Positions 1-9,705 of a stretch of 64,000 nucleotides of DNA are shown piece after piece. This stretch comes from Planctomycetota bacterium. Lineage in GTDB: Bacteria > Planctomycetota > UBA1135 > GCA-002686595. Below the pieces are notes generated by a model. The model was not told the DNA's origin and did no database searches. It saw nothing but the letters and a program-made list of their open reading frames with translations. The position numbers were made by a program, and so were the translations under genes. Positions within the stretch are counted from its first letter, which is position 1, and every line of letters starts with the position of its first letter. The stretch spans positions 158,670-222,669 of the forward strand of contig JADYYP010000017.1 of NCBI GenBank assembly GCA_020853575.1, given 5' to 3'.

Positions 1-1
1 C

Positions 2-265
2 ACGCTCGCCCCGATCAGCTTCGGCGGATTTGGATTGCGCGAGGTGGCCCTGGCCAAGTTCTTGACCGGCATGGCGGGGGTGGCGGAAGTCGACGGCTGG
101 GCCGCTTCGGCGCTGTGGCAGTCGGTGCTGATCTCGACCGGGTTGATCGGTGGAGGATTGTGGTGGGTGCTGGGCCTGCGCGCCCACGCGCAGACCGGTG
201 CAGGTCACGGTTCACTGATCGACGAGCAGAGCGTGGCCGGAAGAGCGAGCACCCGCCATGGCTGA
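2..265 (+). CDS. Flippase-like (YbhN/LPG-synthase membrane region) protein, 3' end only
   Basis: The frame is open from the left edge, so only the last 87 residues are present. The visible part contains PISFGGFGLREVA, which matches the conserved P-x-S-x-G-G-x-G-x-R-E segment of the UPF0104/lysylphosphatidylglycerol synthase transmembrane family, followed by a hydrophobic helix (SVLISTGLIGGGLWWVLGL) and a short polar tail. Family members are polytopic inner-membrane proteins thought to move or modify lipid-linked substrates. The stop codon lies inside the next gene (8 bp overlap), so the two are probably translationally coupled and work in one envelope pathway. The family call is good; the substrate is unknown. 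Confidence 0.7.
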   Translation, partial: TLAPISFGGFGLREVALAKFLTGMAGVAEVDGWAASALWQSVLISTGLIGGGLWWVLGLRAHAQTGAGHGSLIDEQSVAGRASTRHG

Positions 266-1682
266 GCCGCGGGTGTTGATCCTCGGTGGAGGGCCGGCCG
301 GAGTCGGCGCCGCGCGCGAGCTCGCGCGCCAAGGGCGCGGTCGTGCTCTGCTCCTCGAGCAGGGCGCGCACTTCGGCGGAAACGCCGGGAGTTTCGAGGC
401 CTGCGGCCAGTGGCTGGATTACGGCAGCCACCGCCTGCACCCGGCCACCGAGCCGGAGATCATGGCCGAGATCCGCGCGCTGTTGGGCGAGGATCTGCGC
501 GACCGGCCGCGCCACGGACGCATTCGGCTGCTGGGCAAGTGGATTCACTTCCCACTCAAACCCGTCGACTTGCTGCTGCGCCTCGACAAGAGCTTCGCGC
601 TCGGCTCGCTGCGCGACATGGCGGCCAAGCACCTGCCGGGCCGTCCTCCTGAGGGCGACACGTTCGCGAGCGTGCTGCGCGCCAACCTCGGCGCGACGAT
701 CTGCGACGAGTTCTACTTTCCCTACGCGGTCAAGCTCTGGGGGCACACGCCCGAGTTGCTCTCCGGCGTGCAAGCGAAGAAGCGCGTGGCAGCCGGCTCC
801 TTCGGCAAGCTCGTGCGCAAGGTGCTGAACGCGGTGCCGGGCTTCAAGAAGCCGGGCGCGGGCCGCTTTTTCTATCCGGTGCGCGGCTTCGGCCAGATCA
901 GCGAGGCCTACGCCAGCGACGCGCGGGCTCGCGGCGCCGAGCTTCGGCTGGGTTGGCGCATGCAGTCGATCGAGCCGCCGCGCGATGCGCGCTCGCCCTG
1001 GCGCGTGACCGCGGCGTCGAATGGCGCCACCGAAGTGCTCGAGGCCGATCACCTGTGGTCGACGATCCCGATCAGCGTGCTGGCCAACGCGATGACCAGC
1101 GGCGTGCCGGCCGAGGTGCTCGAGGCCACGCGGCGCATCTCGTATCGCTCGATGATCCTGATCTACGCGCAACTGCAGGTCGAGCAGTTCACCGAGTACG
1201 ACGCGCACTACTTCCCGGGCGCCACGACGCGCATCACGCGCTTGTCGGAGCCCAAGAACTACTCCGCCCTCGGACGTCCCGCGGGCACCACCGTGCTGTG
1301 CGCCGAATTGCCCTGCACGTTGGACGATGCGGTGTGGCGCATGAGCGACGAAGAGCTCGGCCGGCTGCTCGCGGAGGACCTGGCGGGTTGCGGGATCCCT
1401 CTTCCAGCGGCGCCGCTGAAGGTCTTCTCGCGGCGCTTGCCCGCGGCCTACCCGATCTACCTGCGGGGCTACGAAGAACCGTTCGGCATCCTCGATCGCT
1501 GGGCGGAGTCCGTTCCGCGCCTGCTGTCCTACGGCCGCCAAGGTCTGTTCGCGCACGACAACACGCACCACGCGCTGTTCATGGCCAATGCGGCCGTGGC
1601 GTGCCTCGGCGGCGCGGCCTTCGACCAGGCGAAGTGGGCCGACTACCGCCAGCTCTTCGCCAAGCACGTCGTCGAGGACTGA
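258..1682 (+). CDS. FAD-dependent amine oxidase-like oxidoreductase
   Basis: A 474-residue protein with an N-terminal Rossmann dinucleotide fold: VLILGGGPAGVGAA (residues 6-19) followed by an acidic strand end at LLLEQGAHFGGNAGSFE. The region around KLWGHTPELLSG resembles the LWG-x-x-P motif of FAD oxidoreductases related to UDP-galactopyranose mutase and protoporphyrinogen oxidase that sit in polysaccharide or lipid-glycan clusters. A C-terminal substrate and FAD region (YGRQGLFAHDNTHHAL) fits the same superfamily. It starts 8 bp inside the upstream flippase-like gene, so both probably belong to one envelope glycan or lipid operon. The exact reaction cannot be read from sequence; a porphyrin or carotenoid oxidase is less likely from context. 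Confidence 0.75.
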   Translation: MAEPRVLILGGGPAGVGAARELARQGRGRALLLEQGAHFGGNAGSFEACGQWLDYGSHRLHPATEPEIMAEIRALLGEDLRDRPRHGRIRLLGKWIHFPLKPVDLLLRLDKSFALGSLRDMAAKHLPGRPPEGDTFASVLRANLGATICDEFYFPYAVKLWGHTPELLSGVQAKKRVAAGSFGKLVRKVLNAVPGFKKPGAGRFFYPVRGFGQISEAYASDARARGAELRLGWRMQSIEPPRDARSPWRVTAASNGATEVLEADHLWSTIPISVLANAMTSGVPAEVLEATRRISYRSMILIYAQLQVEQFTEYDAHYFPGATTRITRLSEPKNYSALGRPAGTTVLCAELPCTLDDAVWRMSDEELGRLLAEDLAGCGIPLPAAPLKVFSRRLPAAYPIYLRGYEEPFGILDRWAESVPRLLSYGRQGLFAHDNTHHALFMANAAVACLGGAAFDQAKWADYRQLFAKHVVED

Positions 1683-2005
1683 AGCTCGCGCCGCGGCCGC
1701 GGTCCAGGACGCGTTCTACGCAGCACGTCGGACGCGCGGGCGGCACAGTTCGAGCGCTCCACGGACTCGTCATGTCGGCGGTGCCGCGCGTCCGATTAGG
1801 GTTGTGTCTCGTCGATCGTGAGGCGCGCGGAACGGACACTCCGCACCCGCGCGGCCGCGAGCGACGGGAACGATTGAACTCTCCTGAAGGACGTCGTGCG
1901 CTGACCTGACCGCACTCCGATTCACAACACAACGCCCACGACGAACACGGAGCGCGCGCCGGAGATCTTCCGACGCGCGCTCTGCCTCTCTCTCGGGCCG
2001 CTGGG
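1683..2005. other. 323-bp gap between two convergent genes
   Basis: No credible gene is seen. The gap holds a perfect 12-base palindrome (1691-1702, centred on GCGGCCGC) and, at 1950-1982, a long GC-rich hairpin described separately. Short frames here are arginine-rich and have no ribosome-binding site. Confidence 0.6.
1950..1982. terminator. Hairpin between convergent genes, likely bidirectional terminator
   Basis: Arms 1950-1963 and 1969-1982 pair over 14 positions with one C-A mismatch around a 5-nt loop. The hairpin lies 23 bp past the stop codon of the minus-strand gene ending at 2006. On the plus strand it is followed by the pyrimidine-rich stretch TCTGCCTCTCTCTC; there is no true T-run. 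Confidence 0.5.
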
Positions 2006-4309
2006 TCACTGACCGATCCTGTCGATGGCCGCTTGCACGGCCGCGCGCAGCTCGGCGTCGTCGCGCGCCAGCAGGCGCACGAGCTTGGGCAGCGCCCGAC
2101 GTGCACGGACCGCCGCGAGCGACTTGACCGCGCCGAGCACCACATCGCGCACGTTGCTCTCGAGCAGTTTCTCGAGGGCCTCGATCGACTCGCGCTCTTC
2201 GTTCGTCGCGTGCGTCCACTTCTGGAACTCCTCGAGTGCCTCGCGCTGCACCCGGAACTTCTGGAAGGCGTTCTGGGCTTCGGTGCGCACGCGCACGTCG
2301 CGGTCGCGCAGCGCTTCACCCAGGAGCGGAACGGCGGGCTCGTAGAGCGCCTCGACGAGCTCGGAGATCACCTGGCGGCGCGTCTCGGAGGCGTTCTCCG
2401 GCAGTCCCGGGTAGCACTCGAGCAAGAGCGCCAGGGCCGCGTCCGGTGTGCTCGTCTGACTCGCATGGAAGCTCTGGAGGAAACCGTCGCAGAGCGACGC
2501 ACGCACGTCGTCGGGCAGCTTCTCGGCCCACGCACGGCGCATCAACTCGATGCGTTGCTCCAGCGGCAGAGTCATCGCCGAGTACGTCAGGCGTGGCACG
2601 AGCGCGGACGCGTCGGGGTTGCCCTTGGATGCGGCGATGCGCTTCCAGAACTCCGCCAGAGCCTGCTCCGGCGCCGCACTGGCGGCGCGTTTGACGACTT
2701 CCAAGAGAGTGCTCGAGTTCACGTTCAGCTCGGGGATCGCGGCCAAGGTGTCGAGCGCGCGCTCGAGCAGCTTGCGCTCGCCCGTGCCCGCGAGGAGCGC
2801 GAGCCCGCGATCCGCGTGGCTCGGCCCGCGCGACGCGAGCAGCCAGTCGGCCACGACCCGGAACGACTCGGGGAAGCTCTCGCTCGGCGGCAACTGCGCT
2901 CCGCGGACGCGCAGCACCTGGGCTGCCCAGTCGCGCGCGGTGTCGGAGAGTCGCTTGCGCTCGTCCGGGCCGATGTGCTGCGCGAGCTCGACGAACGCCG
3001 TGGGTTGGTTGCTCGCGTTCGAGGCGTCGGCCACGAAGCGTGCGAAATCGACCAGCGCGCTCACCGACCTTTCGTCGGTCCAATCGGCATGCTTGGCCAG
3101 GGCGGTGTAGGCCGCCGCGTACTCGCTGGGGGTGATGTCCGCCGCGGGCCCCCAACGCGTCAAGCTGCTGGTCAAGGCGTAGAGCAGGGCTCCGGAGGGC
3201 CGCTCCGCAAGGGCTCCGGCGATCTGGAGAACGACGCCCAGCACTTTGCGCGGCTGCGCGAACTCCAGAGCGGAAATGAGCGCGGGATGGCGCGTGAGCA
3301 CACACACGTTGAGCAGGCGGGCCTCGAACTCGGGCGTGAATTGGGCCGTCACCGGAGCGGTGTCCCCGAGCCGCTGGCTGGTGACGATCTGCGCAGCACA
3401 TTCCGTCGCGAGCTTGCGGACGGTGCCGCTGGACGCGCGCAGCGAGCGCTCCGCGAAGTACTCGAGGTCGGAGCTCGAGAGCCCAGTCGAGCCGGCCAAG
3501 CCGTTCGTCGCGAGCGTGACCTCTCCGGAGTCGAGCAACTCGAGGGCGCGTCTCGGAGCGAACCGTTGTAGCCAGACCCACGCGTTCCCGTCGCCAGCGC
3601 GCGCCTCGCGCACCGCGATGTCGGCCGCGCGTCGGTCCTCGCACCGCACGAGCTTGTCCACGGCCATCCGACGCACGGCCTGGGCCGGATCGTCCGCGCC
3701 GACGAGCAGCAGCTCGACGTGTGCCTCGACGCGCGCGTCGGCCACGATCGCGCGCCGGAGCACGGGATCGGACGAACGCAGGGTGGCGAGCAACGCGGCC
3801 TTCGACTCCGGCGTGTCGATCCGGCACAGGGCGCGAGCCGCCAGTTCCGGATAGACCGTGATCGAGCGGTTGCCGACCTTGACGTCGCTGTCGCGCGGTT
3901 GACCGAGCATCTTGGCCAGCACTGGCACGGCCTGCGCGCCATACAGCGCGATGTCGCCGAGCCAGCCGTTTTCCGCGATGGGATTGGACACGCCTTCGCC
4001 TTCGGCCAAGAGCCGCACGAGCGCGTCCGGCAGCTGCTCACCCTGAGCCGCCACCTTGAGGCCTTGGCGCACGAGCACGTTTTCGAGCGCTGCCGCCGCG
4101 TCGCGCGCGAGCGCCGCGTCACCGGCCTTCTCCGCTGCCGCCTGCGCCTCGCGGAAACCGCGCTCGGCCGCGGCCAAATCGTGCTCGTGCTCCTCGGCGT
4201 AGTGCGCCTTCTCGAGCAATTCGCGCGGAGTTTTCGGCGTCGACTGGCCGAAGACCGGCGTGAGCGCGAGAGCGGCGAAGCAGATGGCGAGCGTCGTGGT
4301 CTTGTTCAT
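2006..4309 (-). CDS. Secreted HEAT-repeat-like protein
   Basis: 767 residues from the chosen ATG at 4309, which has GAGGAC a few bases upstream and begins a clean signal peptide (MNKTTTLAICFAALALTPVFG). After an N-terminal helical stretch rich in Ala and Glu, the protein consists of many helix pairs. At least two segments look like HEAT repeats: residues near LLATLRSSDPVLRRAIVAD, and the C-terminus, where LESNVRDVVLGAVKSLAAV is followed by LVRLLARDDAELRAAVQAAI. HEAT arrays are protein-binding scaffolds; no catalytic motif is visible. It lies 107 bp downstream of a two-component operon on the same strand and may be read through from it. A longer reading frame extends 20 codons upstream but lacks a signal peptide start. 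Confidence 0.7.
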   Translation of the reverse strand: MNKTTTLAICFAALALTPVFGQSTPKTPRELLEKAHYAEEHEHDLAAAERGFREAQAAAEKAGDAALARDAAAALENVLVRQGLKVAAQGEQLPDALVRLLAEGEGVSNPIAENGWLGDIALYGAQAVPVLAKMLGQPRDSDVKVGNRSITVYPELAARALCRIDTPESKAALLATLRSSDPVLRRAIVADARVEAHVELLLVGADDPAQAVRRMAVDKLVRCEDRRAADIAVREARAGDGNAWVWLQRFAPRRALELLDSGEVTLATNGLAGSTGLSSSDLEYFAERSLRASSGTVRKLATECAAQIVTSQRLGDTAPVTAQFTPEFEARLLNVCVLTRHPALISALEFAQPRKVLGVVLQIAGALAERPSGALLYALTSSLTRWGPAADITPSEYAAAYTALAKHADWTDERSVSALVDFARFVADASNASNQPTAFVELAQHIGPDERKRLSDTARDWAAQVLRVRGAQLPPSESFPESFRVVADWLLASRGPSHADRGLALLAGTGERKLLERALDTLAAIPELNVNSSTLLEVVKRAASAAPEQALAEFWKRIAASKGNPDASALVPRLTYSAMTLPLEQRIELMRRAWAEKLPDDVRASLCDGFLQSFHASQTSTPDAALALLLECYPGLPENASETRRQVISELVEALYEPAVPLLGEALRDRDVRVRTEAQNAFQKFRVQREALEEFQKWTHATNEERESIEALEKLLESNVRDVVLGAVKSLAAVRARRALPKLVRLLARDDAELRAAVQAAIDRIGQ

Positions 4310-4416
4310 GGATGTCCTCGTTGGGGAACTAGGCGGCATCAGACGCTCCATCGCCCGCGAGCTTGTCACGACCCGACGCGCGGGTTGTCAAAAGTTGTGA
4401 AGCGCGCTGGCGCGTC

Positions 4417-5106
<690 letters not shown>

Positions 5107-7068
5107 TCAGCCCTGCTCTCCGGGGAGTTCGATCCAGAAGCGCGCGCCACCGCCCTCGCGCTCCGCGCACGCTGCGCGTCCGGCGTGTGCTCGCGCGACG
5201 CGCCGCACGAGCGCCAGGCCCAGCCCGACACCCGGCTGCTCACGCGTCAGTTCGTCGCCGAGCCTGCGAAACGGCTCGAACACCTGCTCGCGCGACTCCG
5301 CTGGCACGCCGCGGCCACGGTCGAGCACGCTGAGCACGACACGTGGGCCGTCGAGCGCGATCTCGAGCTGCACGCCCGCGGCGGCGTCTCCGTACTTCGT
5401 CGCGTTGTCGACGAGTTCCGCGAGCGCACCGATCAGAGCGTCGCGATCTCCGCGCAGCTTGGGGCTGGGACCGTCGATGAGCTCGATGCGGAAGCCACGC
5501 GCTTGCGCCAGGGGTGCGACGGACTCGATCGCCCGCGTGGCCAATTCACGCGCATCGAGGCGTTCCAATGACTCCGCGTTCAAGCCGCCCTCCAGGCGCG
5601 AGAAGCGCAGCACGGAGTCGACGAGCTTCGCCAGCCGATCGGACTCGGCTACCGTGCGCGCGCCGAACTCGCGCACCCTCGCGGAATCTACGTCGCCGCG
5701 CTCGAGCAGTTCCGCGAGCAAGCGAATCGACGCCAAGGGTGACTTCAGCTCGTGCGTGACGGCCGCAACGAACGATTCGCGCTCGCGCGCCGTCTGGGAC
5801 TCGCGCTGAACGGCCCTCAGCGTGGCGCTCGCTGCCACGAGAGCGGCGGCGAGCGCGACCGCGGTCAGCACGGCGACGAGCACGAAGCGTCGGCGCTCCG
5901 CGGCCGCGAAATCCTCGAAGGTCGTTCCGAAGGCGCGCACCGTGAGCTCTCCGAGCACTCCGCTGGCGCGCTCGGTCGTCGCGGGTGCATCCGCGGGTGG
6001 CGCGGCGCCGGCGAGGAGTCGGCCGGAGCGCTCCTCGATGGCCGCGTCGAAGCCCAGCGCTCGCCAGTTGTCGCGCTCGGCGCGAATCAAGGCTCGCTCC
6101 GCGACGCGCTCGAGCTCCAGGGCCGTTCCGCGCCAACGTCCCTCCGCGAGCGTGGCTCGCACGAGCGCCTGAGAGGGGCCGGAGTCGGCCAGCGCCGGGT
6201 CCGCGGCCCACGGGACCGATGCGACTCCCTCTGGCGCGCCGCGGGCGATCCAGTCCGAGAGTCCGAGACTCCAAGACGCCAACAAGCGCAGCTCGCGCGC
6301 CTGTGCCACGACGGCGCCGCGCAGCGCCGTGCCGCGCTCCGGTGCGCTGGCCGCGATGCGCTCCGCAACGCGCGACGCGAGGGCTGGTGTGGCGCTGTCC
6401 GCCAAGGATGCGCGCGAGGCCACCACGTCGGCGTGCAAGCGCTCGAGCTCGACGAAGCTCGACGAATCGAGCGCCGCCAGCTCGGCGCGCGCGGCCAGAG
6501 CACGCACGAGACCGCGCTCGTCGCGCTCGTCGGGGAAGCTCTCGATGAGTTGCTGCCAGGCTGCGCGTGCATCCTCGAGGCGGCCCTCGCGTTGCGCGCG
6601 CGCCGCGCTCCAGGTCAAAGCCCAGGCCGCGAGGGCCGGCCGCTCGGTGTGGGTCGCGAGCTCGGCTAGCCGTGCTCGCGCGCGCTCGGACTCGCCCGCG
6701 CGCTCGAGCGCGTCCAGCTCGCTCGTGACTGCCTCGCGCAGGCTGCGCTCGAGTGCGCTCGCACGCGACGGGGGCGGCGCAACGGGCTCGAGCAACGCAC
6801 CGCTGGTTTCCGCCATGAAGCGCAAGGCGTCCGGGTCGGTCTCGAGCTCGCCCGCGACGGCCTCGAGCGCCGCGTTGACGTTGCGCGCGAAGGTCGTCGC
6901 CTGCTCGAGGTAGCGCGTGCGCGCGCGCTCGACGTCGCCGGCCAATGCGCGCAGTCCCAACACTCCGACCGCGATCAGCGGAATCAAGAGCGCGGCGAAG
7001 AGCACTGCGAGAACGCGGGGCGAGCGCACACCAGACGCTAGACCGGCTCCCGGCACGCGGTCAATCAC
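5107..7068 (-). CDS. Membrane sensor histidine kinase
   Basis: 653 residues from a GTG at 7068, which overlaps the preceding gene by 8 bp. A first membrane helix (about 18-42) and a second (about 394-416) enclose a 350-residue extracytoplasmic region rich in Ala, Arg and Leu helices with no recognised ligand-binding fold. The kinase core follows: H-box FVAAVTHELKSPLASIRLL with His439, N-box ELVDNATKYGD, G1 box LDRGRGVP, F-box VFEPFRRLG and G2 box GVGLGLALVRRVA. It is the partner of the adjacent OmpR-type regulator, since its TGA touches the regulator's ATG. The large helical sensor is the unusual part and may bind a protein or lipid. Confidence 0.93.
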   Translation of the reverse strand: MIDRVPGAGLASGVRSPRVLAVLFAALLIPLIAVGVLGLRALAGDVERARTRYLEQATTFARNVNAALEAVAGELETDPDALRFMAETSGALLEPVAPPPSRASALERSLREAVTSELDALERAGESERARARLAELATHTERPALAAWALTWSAARAQREGRLEDARAAWQQLIESFPDERDERGLVRALAARAELAALDSSSFVELERLHADVVASRASLADSATPALASRVAERIAASAPERGTALRGAVVAQARELRLLASWSLGLSDWIARGAPEGVASVPWAADPALADSGPSQALVRATLAEGRWRGTALELERVAERALIRAERDNWRALGFDAAIEERSGRLLAGAAPPADAPATTERASGVLGELTVRAFGTTFEDFAAAERRRFVLVAVLTAVALAAALVAASATLRAVQRESQTARERESFVAAVTHELKSPLASIRLLAELLERGDVDSARVREFGARTVAESDRLAKLVDSVLRFSRLEGGLNAESLERLDARELATRAIESVAPLAQARGFRIELIDGPSPKLRGDRDALIGALAELVDNATKYGDAAAGVQLEIALDGPRVVLSVLDRGRGVPAESREQVFEPFRRLGDELTREQPGVGLGLALVRRVARAHAGRAACAEREGGGARFWIELPGEQG

Positions 7069-8191
7069 CGGCCGCCGCGCGCAGCGTGAGCAGCGAGACT
7101 TCCGGTGGGCACAGGAAGCGCACGAGCGGGGCCGCGCCCCGCTCGGCGCCGACCCCGCGCGACACGTAGAGTCGGAATCCGTCGACTTCGTGCAGGCCGC
7201 CGGCGGCCGCTGCGCGCGGTACGGAGCTCAGCGTCAACGGCGGGCCGAAGAACGGGAGCTGGACCTGGCCGCCGTGTGTGTGCCCGGCGATCGTCAAGTC
7301 GATCGATGCCGCGCGCCCGAGCGCGAGCACGACGTCGGGATAGTGCGCGAGCAGGATGCGCAGCTCGCCCTCGTCCCGCGCGCCGAACTCGTTCAAGAAC
7401 GCGCGCGACGAGCGCGACGCGAACGAGAAATCGACGCCCGCGAGAGCGATTCGACGGCCGTGGAACTCGAGCTCGACCAGCTCGTTGCGCAGCAGGCGCA
7501 CCTGGGTGCCCTCGAACGCACGCCCGACGAGCTCGGGCGTGTCGGTGTTGCCGACCACGAAGTAGACGCCCAGCGGTGCGCGCAACGGCGCGAGCAACTC
7601 GCGGAAGCGCGGCGTGACCCGCTCGTACTCGCGCTCGTCCTCGAGCTGGATCAAGTCGCCTGGGAGCACGATCAGGTGCGGCTCGAAGGCCAGCGCGCTG
7701 GCAACCGCGTCGCGCAGGTGCTCGTCGACGTCGCGCGACTGCAAGTCCGCCAACACGGCGATGCGCAGCGGCTGGCTCGGTGCGACGCGTGCCTCGAGCG
7801 CGACATCGACGCGCTCCTCGACCAAGCGCCGTGGCTCGATGCAACTCGCGTACACACCCAGCGCCGGAAGCAACGCCAGCGCGCACAGTGCGAGCGAGCG
7901 CACTGCACGAGCCACACGCCGACGCGGCGAGGCGAGCAGCACCATGAGCGCGGCCAGCGGCGTGACGACGACCAGGTCGGCGTAGCCCAGCGCGACCGCG
8001 AAGAAGAAGCTCTGCACGACAACGCAGAGCACCACCATCTTGACCGTCGCGAACGCCGCAGTGGCGATCAGCGCCGATGTCAGTCGCGCGAGCGTCAGCT
8101 CGCGCTCGGGCCGCGCACGGAGCAGCGCGACGAGCAGTGCGAGATCGAGGATCGACGACAGCCCGAGCAGAGCGAGGTGCGCTGAACTCAT
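7061..8191 (-). CDS. Membrane-anchored calcineurin-like metallophosphoesterase
   Basis: 376 residues. Residues 1-120 hold four or so hydrophobic helices. A metallophosphoesterase domain follows with LADLQS, LPGDLIQL, VVGNTDTP, LLAHYPD and AGHTHGGQVQLPF. This order matches the YkuE/YaeI-like family, which hydrolyses phosphate esters of lipids or nucleotides with two bound metals. Two usual metal or acid ligands differ: the D-x-H motif reads D-L-Q and GNHE reads GNTD, while the C-terminal GHTHGG is intact. The gene overlaps the histidine kinase start by 8 bp, so it leads the same operon. Activity is plausible but substrate and metal chemistry are open. Confidence 0.8.
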   Translation of the reverse strand: MSSAHLALLGLSSILDLALLVALLRARPERELTLARLTSALIATAAFATVKMVVLCVVVQSFFFAVALGYADLVVVTPLAALMVLLASPRRRVARAVRSLALCALALLPALGVYASCIEPRRLVEERVDVALEARVAPSQPLRIAVLADLQSRDVDEHLRDAVASALAFEPHLIVLPGDLIQLEDEREYERVTPRFRELLAPLRAPLGVYFVVGNTDTPELVGRAFEGTQVRLLRNELVELEFHGRRIALAGVDFSFASRSSRAFLNEFGARDEGELRILLAHYPDVVLALGRAASIDLTIAGHTHGGQVQLPFFGPPLTLSSVPRAAAAGGLHEVDGFRLYVSRGVGAERGAAPLVRFLCPPEVSLLTLRAAAGD

Positions 8192-8259
8192 GCAATCACG
8201 GCCCGGGGCCGCTCATTGTGCTCGAGCACGCGGCTGCTGGCCAACACGCCTCCCGGGGC

Positions 8260-9075
8260 TCAGTCCGCGAGCTGCTCGTGCAGCTTGCGCACCTGCGCCT
8301 CGAGCGCGGTGTCGCGCGGGAACTGCACGGGTGCGGCCAGCGCGCTCTCCAGCTCGCGCCGGGCGGCGTCGCGCTTGTCCGCCGCGACCAGGACCTTCGC
8401 CAAGATCAGCTTGTTCTCGCGGCTCGGCCAAGCCTCGCACGCGCGCCGCGCGAAGCTCTCGGCTTCCTCGAGACTCGAGTCCGGCGCGCCGAAGGCCATC
8501 AGGTCGGCGATCCACGGCAGCGTTTGGAGCCGCAAGTGGACGATGGCCAACGTTGCCAGCGCAGTCGGTTCGTCGGCCTGCTCGGAGAGCGCACGCTGCG
8601 CCGTCTCGAGCGTTCGCCGCGCGTGAGCCGCGCGCTCGAACATCGGTTGCAGATGGGTCGTCGTGCCCATGGTCCAGGCGAGTTGAGCGCTCGCCGGCCC
8701 ACCTTGGGCGCCGAGAGTGAAGGCATCGGAGGCGTAGTGCAACGCACTGAGCGCGGCCAGGTTGCGCGACGCCTTGTCGCTCTCCTCGAACAGGAACAGG
8801 CCGTCGGACTCGGCGCGCGAGGCGAGCAGTTGCACGCTCGGGTCCTGCGGATTCTCGGCGGCCAGGGACAGGGTCAAGCGCCGCGCGCGCGCCAGGTCGT
8901 CGGCCTGGCGGGCGCTCTCGACGGCCGCGACTTCGACCGCCAGCTGACCGCGTTGGTCGAGCGGGCGCGCGATGGCTTCGTGGGAGCGCCACGCGACGAC
9001 CTCGTCCGCTCCGGGGCCGGCGCAAGCCGAGGCGAGCAGCAAAGTGAACAGCGACAGGGAGCGAAAGACGTTCAT
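8260..9075 (-). CDS. TPR-like lipoprotein
   Basis: 271 residues from the ATG at 9075, preceded by AGGAAAA on the coding strand. The N-terminus (MNVFRSLSLFTLLLASACAG) is a lipoprotein signal with the lipobox ASAC, so the mature protein is probably an envelope lipoprotein. The rest is a helical solenoid with TPR-like pairs (for example ALATLAIVHLRLQTLPWIAD and EEAESFARRACEAWPSREN). No enzymatic motif is present. It ends 68 bp ahead of the metallophosphoesterase on the same strand and may be the first gene of that operon. Such proteins usually scaffold other envelope proteins. Confidence 0.7.
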   Translation of the reverse strand: MNVFRSLSLFTLLLASACAGPGADEVVAWRSHEAIARPLDQRGQLAVEVAAVESARQADDLARARRLTLSLAAENPQDPSVQLLASRAESDGLFLFEESDKASRNLAALSALHYASDAFTLGAQGGPASAQLAWTMGTTTHLQPMFERAAHARRTLETAQRALSEQADEPTALATLAIVHLRLQTLPWIADLMAFGAPDSSLEEAESFARRACEAWPSRENKLILAKVLVAADKRDAARRELESALAAPVQFPRDTALEAQVRKLHEQLAD

Positions 9076-9138
9076 GACTTTTCCTAGGGACTCGACCGGG
9101 ATCCGCGCGAGCGATGGACGGCACGCCGCGGGGACGGC

Positions 9139-9144
9139 TACTCT
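9139..9144 (+). promoter_or_regulatory. Candidate -10 element (GC-TACTCT)
   Basis: TACTCT preceded by GC, 9 nt before the ATG at 9154. This spacing would place the transcript start at or next to the start codon (leaderless mRNA). No clear -35 hexamer is seen. Confidence 0.4.
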
Positions 9145-9153
9145 CCACCGATC

Positions 9154-9615
9154 ATGCGCTTCTTCAAGAGCATCGTGGCGTTGTTGTGCGTCAGCGGGTG
9201 CGCGATGGTGGACTCGGACGACTCGGTGGCGTTCACCTCGCTCGTGCGCGGCGCCCAGACCGGGCTCGGCGCCACGCGCGTGCGAGTTGCGCGTTCGGCG
9301 GCCGAGTGGGAGCTCCTGTGGAACGCGCACGCGAGCCAAGCGCTCGGCGCGGCTCCCGCTCCGCTCGTCGATTTCGAGCACGACATGGTGGTCTTCGTCA
9401 ACGACGGTCAGCACCCGACGAGCGGCTGGGCGCTGGAGGTCACGGGCGCGCGCATCGTCGCGGGCGAGCTCGTGCTGCAAGCGCGCGTGACCGCGCCGGC
9501 CCCCGAGCTGCTGCAGGCCCAGGTGATCTCGACACCCTTCGAGGGCATCGTCACCGAGCGCAACGCGCTCCCGATCCGCGTCGAGTACGAGCGCGTGACG
9601 GCTCAGGTGCGCTGA
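9154..9615 (+). CDS. PrcB C-terminal-domain lipoprotein
   Basis: 153 residues. The N-terminus MRFFKSIVALLCVSGCAM carries a lipobox (VSGC). The body matches the PrcB C-terminal domain: a Trp-rich start (AAEWELLWNAH), the conserved VDFEHDMVVFVNDGQHPTSG segment, then beta strands ending in AQVISTPFEGIVTE. PrcB was described as a chaperone-like subunit of a spirochaete protease complex, but most proteins with this domain are uncharacterised envelope lipoproteins. The gene stands alone between a divergent lipoprotein gene and a convergent subtilase gene; a functional link to that protease is possible but only inferred. Confidence 0.75.
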   Translation: MRFFKSIVALLCVSGCAMVDSDDSVAFTSLVRGAQTGLGATRVRVARSAAEWELLWNAHASQALGAAPAPLVDFEHDMVVFVNDGQHPTSGWALEVTGARIVAGELVLQARVTAPAPELLQAQVISTPFEGIVTERNALPIRVEYERVTAQVR

Positions 9616-9626
9616 CCGGCGACGCA

Positions 9627-9662
9627 AACGCCCTGCGTCGCGCGAAGGTGACGCAGGGCGTT
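9627..9662. terminator. Perfect 13-bp hairpin between convergent genes
   Basis: Arms 9627-9639 and 9650-9662 are perfectly complementary with a 10-nt loop. It lies 12 bp after the PrcB-domain gene and 44 bp before the end of the subtilase gene, so it can serve both strands. No T-run follows. Confidence 0.7.
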
Positions 9663-9705
9663 GGCGATCCGACTCGCGAGCCCTGAGAGGGCGCGAAGCG
9701 CGCGC

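Noticed and set aside
258..1667. A long minus-strand frame opposite the FAD oxidoreductase
   Set aside because: The plus-strand gene has an intact dinucleotide-binding motif and couples to the upstream gene; the other strand shows none.
1691..1702. Perfect 12-base palindrome
   Set aside because: Short GC palindromes are expected in DNA of this composition; with no loop it cannot act as a terminator hairpin.
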